From the NCBI RefSeq assembly GCF_934202705.1, contig NZ_CAKPYE010000009.1, positions 1 to 64,000 of the forward strand: 64,000 nucleotides of DNA. The letters are read 5' to 3'. Source of the DNA: an uncultured Limosilactobacillus sp. Its GTDB lineage: Bacteria > Bacillota > Bacilli > Lactobacillales > Lactobacillaceae. The notes beneath the pieces are model-generated. The model was not told where the DNA came from and ran no database searches. It worked only from the letters and a program-made list of their open reading frames with translations. Below, one piece after another: positions 25,648 to 34,439 of this stretch (the first letter of the stretch is position 1; each line of letters opens with the position of its first letter). The translations under genes were made by a program, and so were the position numbers.

Positions 25648-27138
25648 CTAATTAAGTACTTTTTTATGTTCAGCATGGGTATAAAACGCCCAAGCAATAA
25701 TCCCAAAGAAGACTGGCCCAAATGCGGTCCAAAAAGCAGTTGAGTATTGCCCCTCCAGAATAGGTTCAACACAAGTAAAGAGAATTCCGATTGCGACCAC
25801 TAACCAAACCACGATTGAAACAATCCACGTCCAGGTCATACTCTGATAAAAAACAAAGGGCCGGTCTAAATCTTGCTTCATCTTGAAGAATGGAAAGGCC
25901 CCAACTAAGAACAAGTATGGAGCAGATGACGAAACATTCATCATGTCCGTTAAAATAGTGTAGAATTGCGTCGCCGCATTGCCCCCAAATGAAATAAAGA
26001 GAATGATCGCGCTAACTAGGATTGCCTGACACCACATTGCAAACGCGGGCATGTTGACATCATTCATCTTCGTTAACCGCTTTGGCAAAAGGCGGGGATC
26101 ACAACCTTCAATGAAAGACTTAATTGGCGAGTAAACCATGACAAACGCTGCTCCAAGACCACCTAAAACATCACTTAAAGCCGTAATTTGAGAAAAAATT
26201 CGACCAAGAGTTGCAGCTCCGGCATGACTCAAACCAAATTTAGCGCCAACCGTCAATCCCATATTATTGATCAAAACATATTCAACATTGGCTAGGTTGA
26301 CGTGACTCTTGCCTAGTACTTGTTGCCAATTAGCACTGACTCCACAAAGGAAAATTGTCAAAATGTAGATCAATGTCATAATGATCATTGCAATAATCAA
26401 CGCTCGGGGGAACGTCTTTTCTGGCTTCTTCACAGAATCGATGACCCCAGCCATCGTTTCCAGACCACCATATGCAAATAACGCATAGACAATAAACGAA
26501 ATTACGGCAATCGGCGTCACAAAGGCATGATTAGGTGACTTCACTAAACTCAGCGCAGTCACTGGCTCAGCTAATTGTCCATGATTCATCACCCAAAGGA
26601 GCAGACTGGCTAAAATAAAGATCACGGAAATTCCTAAAGTTGCGACCCCACATACTGAGGCGATTTTTGCAATCTTATTAATTCCGCGTGAAGCAATCCA
26701 GGTCACGACCACCATAAAAATGATTTCGAGAATTCCTAGGGTTTCATTCGCCGGCAAACCAAAAAGGCGCCAACTTTGGGTCTTATCAGTTCCGGAAATC
26801 ATCGTCGAAACAGATACCAAAAAGTATTGAGTTGACGAAACCAACCAAACTACCCAGGCCGCAAGCCAAATAAACGTTCCGATAAAAGCTGTCTTTTCGC
26901 TCACCGAACCCCGCAGCCAAGAAAAGATCCCCCCTTTAGCTGCCTTAAATGAGGCCCCATATTCTGCGAACATTAACGCAGATGGCAGGAAAAAAAGGAC
27001 CGCGGTTACGATATACCAGATAATACTGGCATACCCCATCTGATAAAAAGCAGTTAACGAGTTACTAAACCCAAAAATTGATGAAAAAATCATCAAAACT
27101 AAAGCACTAAGACCAATCTGTGTGGTTTTCTTTTCCAT
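25648..27138 (-). CDS. APC-family amino acid permease (YjeM/GadC-like)
   Basis: A 496-residue membrane protein with about 12-13 helices. It resembles the glutamate:GABA antiporter branch of the APC superfamily, in FSSIFGFSNSLTAFYQMGYASI at the first helix and in YALFAYGGLETMAGVID. YjeM-like transporters are the closest match I recognise. The substrate cannot be fixed from sequence, and no decarboxylase gene is beside it. I used the ATG at 27138 rather than the upstream in-frame TTG; the ribosome site (AGAAAGAAG) is weak. Confidence 0.7.
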   Translation of the reverse strand: MEKKTTQIGLSALVLMIFSSIFGFSNSLTAFYQMGYASIIWYIVTAVLFFLPSALMFAEYGASFKAAKGGIFSWLRGSVSEKTAFIGTFIWLAAWVVWLVSSTQYFLVSVSTMISGTDKTQSWRLFGLPANETLGILEIIFMVVVTWIASRGINKIAKIASVCGVATLGISVIFILASLLLWVMNHGQLAEPVTALSLVKSPNHAFVTPIAVISFIVYALFAYGGLETMAGVIDSVKKPEKTFPRALIIAMIIMTLIYILTIFLCGVSANWQQVLGKSHVNLANVEYVLINNMGLTVGAKFGLSHAGAATLGRIFSQITALSDVLGGLGAAFVMVYSPIKSFIEGCDPRLLPKRLTKMNDVNMPAFAMWCQAILVSAIILFISFGGNAATQFYTILTDMMNVSSSAPYLFLVGAFPFFKMKQDLDRPFVFYQSMTWTWIVSIVVWLVVAIGILFTCVEPILEGQYSTAFWTAFGPVFFGIIAWAFYTHAEHKKVLN

Positions 27139-27338
27139 ATTCAAACTTCTTTCTTTGAAGAATATTAATAATTATACAACTTTTTTAGAATTTTGCGAAT
27201 ATTATTTCAAAATTTCAACTTAAGTAATCAAGTCTCACAACGGATGTAATGAAATGTTCATACTAATTTCATTCAAATCAGCTGATAATTGTGATAATCT
27301 TTTTATGTCATGCATTTTATTGAAAGGAGGAGAAAACT

Positions 27339-28244
27339 TTGCCCAAGCCATCACGACGCGAGTTTCGTCGTCGGCAACAAAAAGCCGTTCATCAAAAGAC
27401 CATCACGGTCAGTCTAATATTTATTGGACTAGCAATCTTTCTAAACGTTGGCTTGATGTTTCAAAGTCATAATCCGCTCTTTCAAGAAAGAAATGCTAAT
27501 CCAGTGAATCTCGTTCCTAACCTTTTTCACTCCACGAGCCTAAGCAGTCAGTTACGTCACCAATGGAAGACCGATCTCAAAGGTGAAAGTGCCAATGTAG
27601 CAATTGCTGTTTACTCGACCAAAACTGGTGAAACTTATACTTACAATACGACCCCAGGACATCAATATCACACCGCCAGCACCGTCAAAGTTGCTGTCTT
27701 GGCAGGAACTTTACTCAAAAACGACGGTGATTTAGACGACCAAGGCCGTGAATACGCCAAAGCCATGATTGAAAGCTCTGATAATGACTCCACCACCGCT
27801 TTAATTAACAACTATCTTGGGGGAAGCGATGGCCTGCAAGATACCTTTAATCAATTTCAAATGACTAACACCCACGCAAAAGATGCTTGGGGAATGACCA
27901 CTACAACCCCCAGCGACCAGATCAAACTTTTAAATAATATTTTCTTCAGCTCAAATAAGCTGACTAAAACTGAGCAAAAATATATTCGCTCTCTAATGAA
28001 CAACGTCGAAAGTGATCAACGTTGGGGAATTTCAGCTGGCAGCAACGACTATGCCTTAAAAAACGGCTGGCTGGACCAGGATGGTTCTGATAAGTGGATC
28101 GTGAATAGTATTGGCTACATTAGTGGTCAACACCAAAATGATTACACTATCGCGGTTTACACCGACGACAATTCATCAATGAACTCCGGTGAAGAGCTGA
28201 TTGAAAAACTCGCCCGTTCAACTAAACAGATTATGGATAAATAA
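27339..28244 (+). CDS. Membrane-anchored class A beta-lactamase-like protein
   Basis: A 301-residue protein with a basic N-terminus, one membrane anchor (about 21-41), then an extracellular serine beta-lactamase/D,D-peptidase fold. The active-site motifs are Ser114-x-x-Lys117 (STVK), Ser147-Asp148-Asn149 and Lys241-Asn-Gly (KNGW in place of KTG). It starts at TTG with a strong AAAGGAGGAG upstream. Such proteins are common in lactobacilli and are more likely cell-wall enzymes than resistance determinants. No class A Glu166-type residue was confirmed. Confidence 0.8.
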   Translation: MPKPSRREFRRRQQKAVHQKTITVSLIFIGLAIFLNVGLMFQSHNPLFQERNANPVNLVPNLFHSTSLSSQLRHQWKTDLKGESANVAIAVYSTKTGETYTYNTTPGHQYHTASTVKVAVLAGTLLKNDGDLDDQGREYAKAMIESSDNDSTTALINNYLGGSDGLQDTFNQFQMTNTHAKDAWGMTTTTPSDQIKLLNNIFFSSNKLTKTEQKYIRSLMNNVESDQRWGISAGSNDYALKNGWLDQDGSDKWIVNSIGYISGQHQNDYTIAVYTDDNSSMNSGEELIEKLARSTKQIMDK

Positions 28245-28249
28245 ATGAA

Positions 28250-28293
28250 AAATCGACCTGATAACACGCTAATGATGCGTTACAGGTCGATTT
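28250..28293. terminator. Bidirectional terminator
   Basis: AAATCGACCTG pairs with CAGGTCGATTT, and an inner TAACACGC/GCGTTA pairing extends the stem. It separates two convergent genes. Confidence 0.85.
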
Positions 28294-28295
28294 AG

Positions 28296-29201
28296 TTATT
28301 TAAGGCGCCATTGTTCAATGATTTTTCGAACTGTGAAGTCATTCTCATGAGCAAACGGTGTTCTTGACCCCGTCAACCAGCGGCTCTGCTTTCCAATTAA
28401 TGGCCACCAGTCTTCCCCTGGTGTGGTGAACGGTGCTCTTTTTACCATTAGGCGGCGATTAACTACCGCGCGAAAACGAAAACGATCGTCAAGCGGTTGC
28501 AAACGCAGGCGACCATTTGATGAAAATTGATAGCCTCCCCACATATGCTGGCTAATCGGTGGCAATAGTTTACTCTTTACATAGCGAAGTCGCCCTACTA
28601 GGTAACGGCCATCCACATATCCTGCAGCTACGGGATCATAAACGTCGATATAGTTATTAACCTTATGCTTAAACTTGCGAACATGTTGTTGCTGCCGCCG
28701 ACTTAATAACCAGTAGATATTTGGTCCCTCATAAATATCGGCACGTTTGACTCGACCAATTTTAGAACAACTGGCTAGTGCATACTGGATATTGATTGAT
28801 CCTAAAGAATGACCATATAAGTAAAACTTTGCCTGTGGCCACCGCTTCAGGACCTGGTTAAGAACCTTGGCAGCTGTTTGCAACTGACTAGGAATCAGGT
28901 CACGTTGAATAAATAATGATCTACCAATTGGCAGGTTCGTCCCTAACCACTCATGATTCCAAGTCTCTGGAGTTCCCTTGATAATGCCAGAAGAGCCCTT
29001 AAATAGCAACGTATATTCCCTTTGCCGACGGTTTTGAATGATCAGCATTTGAAAGCCATCCGCCATTAGAATATGCTGTTGGACGACCCAAAATGGCCGG
29101 TTAACAATCCGGACTAATTCACCATCTTGTAGGATTTGATATTCTAACTTAGCAACCATCAAACGTTCTTGATCGTTCAGTTCTCGATTACTTAGCATCA
29201 T
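28296..29201 (-). CDS. Lipase-like alpha/beta hydrolase
   Basis: A 301-residue protein with a lipase-type nucleophile elbow, YLYGHSLGSINIQYA (about 147-161). DVYDPVAAGY supplies a candidate acid and SQHMWGGY a candidate histidine, in the order of class 3 lipases. No signal peptide is visible. The neighbouring minus-strand gene ends 2 bases upstream, so both form one operon with another alpha/beta hydrolase. The ATG pair at 29198-29201 has only a weak ribosome site, which suggests coupling. Substrate unknown. Confidence 0.7.
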   Translation of the reverse strand: MMLSNRELNDQERLMVAKLEYQILQDGELVRIVNRPFWVVQQHILMADGFQMLIIQNRRQREYTLLFKGSSGIIKGTPETWNHEWLGTNLPIGRSLFIQRDLIPSQLQTAAKVLNQVLKRWPQAKFYLYGHSLGSINIQYALASCSKIGRVKRADIYEGPNIYWLLSRRQQQHVRKFKHKVNNYIDVYDPVAAGYVDGRYLVGRLRYVKSKLLPPISQHMWGGYQFSSNGRLRLQPLDDRFRFRAVVNRRLMVKRAPFTTPGEDWWPLIGKQSRWLTGSRTPFAHENDFTVRKIIEQWRLK

Positions 29202-29203
29202 TA

Positions 29204-29770
29204 TTACCGTAAGTTTTCGCTGAGCGCTCTGATGCCATCCGCATTGAGTATTTTACCCATCTTAGGGACGACCTCCAGATGACCATCAATTAACCGATTT
29301 TTCAATTCCTGCGCAATTCGGCGATTTTTTCGATCCTGTTCACCAGTAAATAAGTACGTTAACCCTTGGACATGCATTAACTGATTGGTTAAGTCCACAT
29401 TCTGAAGCGACTGTTTCAATGTCCGAACCTGTGCTTGATCCAATGGTGATTTCTGAAATAATCCTGGATTAAGTAAACTATTTGTGGCTTGCAGATGCGG
29501 ACGCACTAACAGTAACCGATCCAAGCGTCCCAATAAATCGACTGACGCCCGCAAAGCAACTATTGCACCAAAATCTTCCCCAATTAAAATGACTGGCTGG
29601 GGAACCGTGCGGAGGTATTTAACAACAGCATGCACTAAACCATTAAATGTATACGGCTGTAGTTGAAACTGTTGATAGTCCAACACCTTTAACTGGCGAT
29701 GACCGATTTTGACTTGCTGCCACCTCTCCAGTTTGCAACTGAACGCTGGTAGGACAACTACTGTTCCCAT
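29204..29770 (-). CDS. Alpha/beta-hydrolase fold protein with altered active site
   Basis: A 188-residue protein with an alpha/beta-hydrolase core. The nucleophile elbow reads GEDFGA, with Asp instead of Ser. The expected late catalytic histidine appears as Lys (VPKMGKILN); LFTGEQD supplies an acid. It may therefore be inactive as a serine hydrolase or use another chemistry. I used the ATG at 29770, preceded by AAGGAAG; ATGs at 29776 and 29803 fit the ribosome site less well. It is co-directional with the lipase-like gene, 2 bases apart. Confidence 0.65.
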   Translation of the reverse strand: MGTVVVLPAFSCKLERWQQVKIGHRQLKVLDYQQFQLQPYTFNGLVHAVVKYLRTVPQPVILIGEDFGAIVALRASVDLLGRLDRLLLVRPHLQATNSLLNPGLFQKSPLDQAQVRTLKQSLQNVDLTNQLMHVQGLTYLFTGEQDRKNRRIAQELKNRLIDGHLEVVPKMGKILNADGIRALSENLR

Positions 29771-29850
29771 AATCATTCTTCCTTCACATATGATATTAAC
29801 CATTTTATCATGCTCATTCTGATCTTTCAGTAGCTATATTATCCCATATT

Positions 29851-29892
29851 CAAAAGACATCCAGCCAAGATCCTCTCGCTGGATGTCTTTTG
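29851..29892. terminator. Perfect 15-bp inverted repeat terminator
   Basis: CAAAAGACATCCAGC pairs perfectly with GCTGGATGTCTTTTG. It lies 15 bases past the stop of the DUF308 gene on the minus strand. Confidence 0.85.
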
Positions 29893-29907
29893 AAATTGAT
29901 GAATCTT

Positions 29908-30426
29908 TTAAAATGCGGCCACCATTAAGATGACACCCACTAAAATTAAGAATGTCGCAATCAGCCAAACTAAGACCACTGCAGACAATAATGGGTTAAA
30001 TAAGAGCATCACACCTAAAATAATGCCTAAAACGTTTAGTACTACCAATAGCCAGTAGTAACCTTTGCCAAACTGACGATAGAAGTTTGCAACTTGAAGT
30101 TGACCAATACAATCAACAATAAACCAAATTGCAAAAACATACGCCACCGTTAAAATGCCAACACCATGGAAAAATAAGAAAATTAATCCCAAAATAATAT
30201 CTAAAATGGCCATAAGAATCAACCAGACTGACCGATGGTTTAGTAAGTGACTAACCGTTTGCCGAAGCCATAGTTCATAAATCCCCTTTAAAATGGCAAA
30301 AATACCAACCATAATAGTGACAAACTTTAACGTGGTATCAAGATGATATAGCGAAAGGCATCCTAAAATAATGAACAAAATACCTAAAATAAAGGCCGCC
30401 CAATCAAATTGCTTTCGTGCTTCCAT
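29908..30426 (-). CDS. DUF308/HdeD-family membrane protein
   Basis: A 172-residue protein with six predicted membrane helices arranged as three similar helical hairpins, typical of the HdeD/DUF308 family (FILGILFIILGCLSLYH, MAILDIILGLIFLF, NVLGIILGVMLLF). HdeD in E. coli is tied to acid resistance; the role in lactobacilli is undefined. GGAGGGAA precedes the ATG at good spacing. It is flanked by terminator hairpins or gaps and seems monocistronic. Confidence 0.8.
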   Translation of the reverse strand: MEARKQFDWAAFILGILFIILGCLSLYHLDTTLKFVTIMVGIFAILKGIYELWLRQTVSHLLNHRSVWLILMAILDIILGLIFLFFHGVGILTVAYVFAIWFIVDCIGQLQVANFYRQFGKGYYWLLVVLNVLGIILGVMLLFNPLLSAVVLVWLIATFLILVGVILMVAAF

Positions 30427-30489
30427 TTTATTCCCTCCTCTCCATTATTAATTATAGCACCGTGTCTCATGTCACTAATACAATGTGCT

Positions 30490-31326
30490 TTAATCAACGA
30501 CCAAATCTAACTCTAATTCGATGGGAGTATGATCTCGACGCGCACCGGTATCAATCATTGATGAACTAACCACTTGATCAGCAAGCCGGTCACTGACAAG
30601 CCAGTAGTCAATCCGCCACCCAGAGTTGTTTTGTTTACTCGTAATGACCCGTTGTGCCCACCAAGAATAGATGCCCGCCGTTTCTGGATGAAGATGACGA
30701 AAACTGTCGGTAAAGCCAGCTGCTAGTAATTTCGTAAAATGTTCCCGTTCTTCATTGGTAAAGCCGGCTGAATGATGATTATTTTCCGGATGGGCAAGAT
30801 CAATCGGTTCATGAGCAACATTAAAATCACCACTGGCAATGACTGGCTTTTGTTGATCTAGTTGTTGCAAGTAGTCACGATAACGATCATCCCAAACCTG
30901 CCGTTCGTCTAGTCGGCGGAGCCCGGTCCCTGAATTAGGGGTATAAACTTCAGTTACAAAGCAATTTGGAAACTCGAGGGTAATGATCCGTCCTTCATCA
31001 TCCATCGGCTCTGGTGCACCAATCCGTGGGTAAGAAACTTTCGGCTTGAGGTCTTCACGATAGAGGTACATTGTACCGGCATAACCTTTCCGGGCGGGTT
31101 CAACAGAACTTCGCCAGACGACTTGATAACCAGGAAAAATCTCATTTAAAACTGTCAGATGCTTTTTTGTGGGGCCATTTTTTGAAAGCTTGGTTTCCTG
31201 AATCGCCAGTACATCAGGTTGCAAAGCTGCTAATCGATGTAAAACATCACGAGTTTCTCCTGCCCGAGTGGATGTTCCAGTTAATGCCGCATTAATTGAG
31301 TCAATATTCCAAGAAATTAATTTCAT
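30490..31326 (-). CDS. Exodeoxyribonuclease III
   Basis: A 278-residue AP endonuclease/3'-5' exonuclease of the ExoIII (Xth) family, acting in base excision repair. Motifs are LISWNIDSINAA, AIQETKLS with the metal-binding Glu, EVYTPNSG, ASGDFNVAHEPID, GWRIDYWLVSD and the final RRDHTPIELEL with the catalytic Asp-His pair. I used the second of two adjacent ATGs (31326), 7 bases after GAGGAGG. The ExoIII and uracil-glycosylase genes are far apart here. Confidence 0.9.
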   Translation of the reverse strand: MKLISWNIDSINAALTGTSTRAGETRDVLHRLAALQPDVLAIQETKLSKNGPTKKHLTVLNEIFPGYQVVWRSSVEPARKGYAGTMYLYREDLKPKVSYPRIGAPEPMDDEGRIITLEFPNCFVTEVYTPNSGTGLRRLDERQVWDDRYRDYLQQLDQQKPVIASGDFNVAHEPIDLAHPENNHHSAGFTNEEREHFTKLLAAGFTDSFRHLHPETAGIYSWWAQRVITSKQNNSGWRIDYWLVSDRLADQVVSSSMIDTGARRDHTPIELELDLVVD

Positions 31327-31389
31327 CATGATCCTCCTCTTTGATTAATATCTTACGCTGAACCGGCTTGAATTGCACTAATCAGAACT

Positions 31390-31423
31390 AAAAAGGAGCT
31401 GCCAAATCGGCAGTTCCTTTTTA
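31390..31423. terminator. Terminator of the maltose operon
   Basis: AAAAAGGAGCTGCC pairs with GGCAGTTCCTTTTT around a 5-base loop with one G/T mismatch. It follows pgmB on the minus strand. Confidence 0.85.
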
Positions 31424-31442
31424 GTGATTGTTTAGTTGAAAA

Positions 31443-32102
31443 CTACATTTGTGCTTTAATGGCCGCCAGTGAAACTTCACTGGTTTGGTTAAATTTCACA
31501 TCAGCATCATTTAGACCGCTACCAATCCCAATGGAAAGTTCACCAGCACCGTTAATGGCCTGAATGCCGGCTTGGGCATCTTCAACACCAGCCACTTCAT
31601 TTACTGGTAAATTCATTGTCTTGGCTGCTTCAACGTAAATTTCTGGGTCTGGCTTCCCCTTTGACAGTTTAGCCGGGTCCACAATCCCTTCGAAGTAGTC
31701 GGTTAGTTGCAGGTACTTTAAAACTTTCGGTGCATTTTTAGAAGCTGAAGCTAATACTAAATGATAACCAGCATCCTTAAGTTCATCCAAAAATGCCTTC
31801 ATCCCGGGTAAAATGTCCGCTGGAGTTAAGGTTTCCACTAACTTAACGTAGTTATCATTCTTTTCAGTAGCTAAAGTTACCTTTTCAGCTTGCGAATAGT
31901 CGTTTTCATGACCACCAGCCTTTAAAATCAGTTCCAAGGAATCCATCCGACTAACTCCCTTTAGGGCGTCAGCTAATTCTGGAGTCCATTCAGTTCCAAC
32001 TTTATCGGCCAATTGGTGCCATGCTTGACCATGAAAGCGTGCCGTATCAGCAATGACCCCGTCCATATCAAAAGCAAATCCTTTAAGATCATTAAAGTTC
32101 AT
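31443..32102 (-). CDS. pgmB: Beta-phosphoglucomutase
   Basis: Converts beta-glucose-1-P from maltose phosphorylase to glucose-6-P. It is a 219-residue HAD-family mutase with nucleophile Asp in FDMDGVIADTA, the cap motif GVSRMDSLE, Ser/Lys motifs LASASKN and SKGKPDPEIY, and the late acidic GVEDAQAGIQA. Length matches the family. It starts 18 bases after mapA and is the last gene of the transporter-mapA-pgmB operon. Confidence 0.95.
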   Translation of the reverse strand: MNFNDLKGFAFDMDGVIADTARFHGQAWHQLADKVGTEWTPELADALKGVSRMDSLELILKAGGHENDYSQAEKVTLATEKNDNYVKLVETLTPADILPGMKAFLDELKDAGYHLVLASASKNAPKVLKYLQLTDYFEGIVDPAKLSKGKPDPEIYVEAAKTMNLPVNEVAGVEDAQAGIQAINGAGELSIGIGSGLNDADVKFNQTSEVSLAAIKAQM

Positions 32103-32120
32103 CTTTAAATTCCTCCTGAA

Positions 32121-34373
32121 TTACTTTAGTTCAAGTTGCTTACCAGCTAAGTCAATTGTAATTGGGTCACCTGACACTAATTCAATTTTAGTACCATCTG
32201 GGTCAACTCTGATCTTTAAGATCCGTCCACGGAACGTTTGACGGAATTGGTATGAATCCCACTTCTTTGGCAAGAATGGTGCAAAGTGCAATTGGTCTCC
32301 ACGAACCCGCATACCAGCAAACCCTTGAACGATATCTAACCATGAACCAGTCATTGAAGTAATGTGCAACCCATCAGACGTGTCGTTATTATAGTTATCT
32401 AAGTCAAGCCGTGCTGACCGTTCATATAATTCAACCGCCTTATCTTCATAACCAATATCAGCTGCGATAATTGAGTAGACAGAAGCAGAGAGACTTGATT
32501 CGTGAACCGTAAATTGTTCATAGAAGTCAAAGTTACGCTTCTTTTCATCCTTGGTAAAGTCATCAATGAAGTCCCAAAGTCCCTGGATAACATCACCCTG
32601 CTTAACGTATGGCGAACGCAGAATCTTATCCCATGACCAATTTTGGTTCAGTGGTAATTGATCACTTGGAATTTCAGAGACTGGCTTCAAATCCTTATCT
32701 AAGAAGCCATCATTTTCTGGGAAGATATCTTTTTGCTTGTCATATGGTAGGTACATGTTATCAACAATTCCCTTCCAGTGACGCTTTTCATCTTCGGTAA
32801 CGTCCAGCTTCTTAGCTACCTGATCATCCACTTCAGCCAAGACCTCTAACGTGTACTTCAATGTCCATTGGCAAAGTAAGTTGGTGTACCAATCGTTATT
32901 AACGTTGTTATCATATTCATCTGGTCCAGTGACACAATGCAGCATGTACTTATTTTGCCGTTGTGAGTAGTGGACCCGATCAGCCCAGAAACGTGAAATT
33001 TCAGTTAAGACTTCCGCACCTTCGTTCAAAACGTATGACTTATCGCCAGTGTATTTCGTATAGAGATAGATTGCGAAGGCAATGTCACCATTTCGGTGGA
33101 TTTCTTCAAAGGTAATTTCCCATTCGTTATGACATTCGATTCCGTTGAAGGTTACCATTGGGAATAAAGCACCTTTCAGGCCTTGTTCTTGAGCGTTCAC
33201 AAACGCACCATCAAGTTGCTTGTAACGGTACATCAGTAAGTTGCGTGCCACTTCTGGATTAGCAACTCCTAGGTAAACGGGAATACAGTAAGCTTCGGTG
33301 TCCCAGTATGTTGCTCCACCATACTTTTCACCAGTAAAGCCCTTTGGACTAATGTTCAAACGGTAATCATTACCATAGTAAGTGGAGAAGAGTTGGAAAA
33401 GATTGAACCGAATCCCTTGTTGAGCCCCTTCGTCCCCGTTAATTTCAACATCTGACTTTGTCCAACGGTCAGCCCATTCCTGAACATGAGGATCCAAGAG
33501 TTCAGCAAAGCTTTGTGCGTCAAATTGATCAGTCAGATCATTTAAACGTTTTTCAATGGCAGCTTGTGAGTCAAAGTCTCGTGAAGTGACAACGACCGTC
33601 CGTTTTTCAAGAGTGACTGTTTGGCCGGCAACGACAGTTCCAGCAAAGTTGTTGTAGGCATCTTTTGCATCAGTACCGTCGCCAACATGATCTAGATCAG
33701 TCTTCGTGGTCGTCTGCATACCAACGGTAAATTGTGGCGTCCCAAAGTCGTTTGGCTTCGTTTCGGAAGTTAATTCAGCATACTCACCATTAGCATGCTT
33801 ACTGAGGACGTTCCAGAATTGTTCATCATAGTTAGCATCTTCGTTATAAACATCAGCATCAATCATGCTCGTAACTTCAACTTTGGCATCATTTTGTCCC
33901 TGATTTTTAATCTGAACTCGTTGCCCAACTAATTCTTTTTGGACTGCGGAAACAAACCGTTCAAATTGGAAACTCATGTCCGTCCCACCAATTGCAACGG
34001 TGAATTCACGGGTAAGAACACCACGCTTCATGTCAAGGTCAAGCTTAAAGTTCTTTGGCGCTTGCTTAGCAAGGTCAAGTTGTTCGTCGTTGACTTTGAT
34101 GATTAACTTCATGAAGTTAACCGCGTTGATCATCTTACCAAAGTACTTCGGATAACCGTTCTTCCACCAACCAACACGGGTCTTATCAGGGAACCACACC
34201 CCACCAAGGTAAACCCCTTGCATGTGGTCACCGGTATAGCCTTCTTCAAAGAAGCCCCGCATCCCGAGATTTTCGTTGGCTAACGACGTCATTGATTCTT
34301 GAAGTCGTTTATCTTGGGGATCCCATTCTTTAGTCGCAACGTGCCATGGTGCAATATCAAATGTTCGTTTCAT
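32121..34373 (-). CDS. mapA: Maltose phosphorylase (GH65)
   Basis: Splits maltose with inorganic phosphate into glucose and beta-glucose-1-P, saving one ATP. It is a 750-residue GH65 enzyme of the usual length. General acid Glu486 lies in VTGPDEYDNNVNNDWYTN. The N-terminal super-sandwich and the (alpha/alpha)6 barrel, with TYWDTEAYCIPVYL, follow the family order. No signal peptide. The position between a sugar transporter and pgmB confirms the pathway. Trehalose or kojibiose phosphorylase are less likely alternatives in GH65. Confidence 0.93.
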   Translation of the reverse strand: MKRTFDIAPWHVATKEWDPQDKRLQESMTSLANENLGMRGFFEEGYTGDHMQGVYLGGVWFPDKTRVGWWKNGYPKYFGKMINAVNFMKLIIKVNDEQLDLAKQAPKNFKLDLDMKRGVLTREFTVAIGGTDMSFQFERFVSAVQKELVGQRVQIKNQGQNDAKVEVTSMIDADVYNEDANYDEQFWNVLSKHANGEYAELTSETKPNDFGTPQFTVGMQTTTKTDLDHVGDGTDAKDAYNNFAGTVVAGQTVTLEKRTVVVTSRDFDSQAAIEKRLNDLTDQFDAQSFAELLDPHVQEWADRWTKSDVEINGDEGAQQGIRFNLFQLFSTYYGNDYRLNISPKGFTGEKYGGATYWDTEAYCIPVYLGVANPEVARNLLMYRYKQLDGAFVNAQEQGLKGALFPMVTFNGIECHNEWEITFEEIHRNGDIAFAIYLYTKYTGDKSYVLNEGAEVLTEISRFWADRVHYSQRQNKYMLHCVTGPDEYDNNVNNDWYTNLLCQWTLKYTLEVLAEVDDQVAKKLDVTEDEKRHWKGIVDNMYLPYDKQKDIFPENDGFLDKDLKPVSEIPSDQLPLNQNWSWDKILRSPYVKQGDVIQGLWDFIDDFTKDEKKRNFDFYEQFTVHESSLSASVYSIIAADIGYEDKAVELYERSARLDLDNYNNDTSDGLHITSMTGSWLDIVQGFAGMRVRGDQLHFAPFLPKKWDSYQFRQTFRGRILKIRVDPDGTKIELVSGDPITIDLAGKQLELK

Positions 34374-34439
34374 GATAAATTCCTTTCTTAATTAAACCTG
34401 CGATGATTTCAATTTTTTAAATCGTTATCTTTAACCTGA

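Noticed and set aside
27254..27472. Plus-strand ORF overlapping the start of the beta-lactamase-like gene
   Set aside because: The strong AAAGGAGGAG serves the TTG at 27339 in another frame, whose product has clear catalytic motifs.
27339..28244. Antibiotic-resistance beta-lactamase
   Set aside because: The KTG motif is KNG and the protein is membrane-anchored; similar proteins in lactobacilli are not known resistance factors, so only the fold is claimed.
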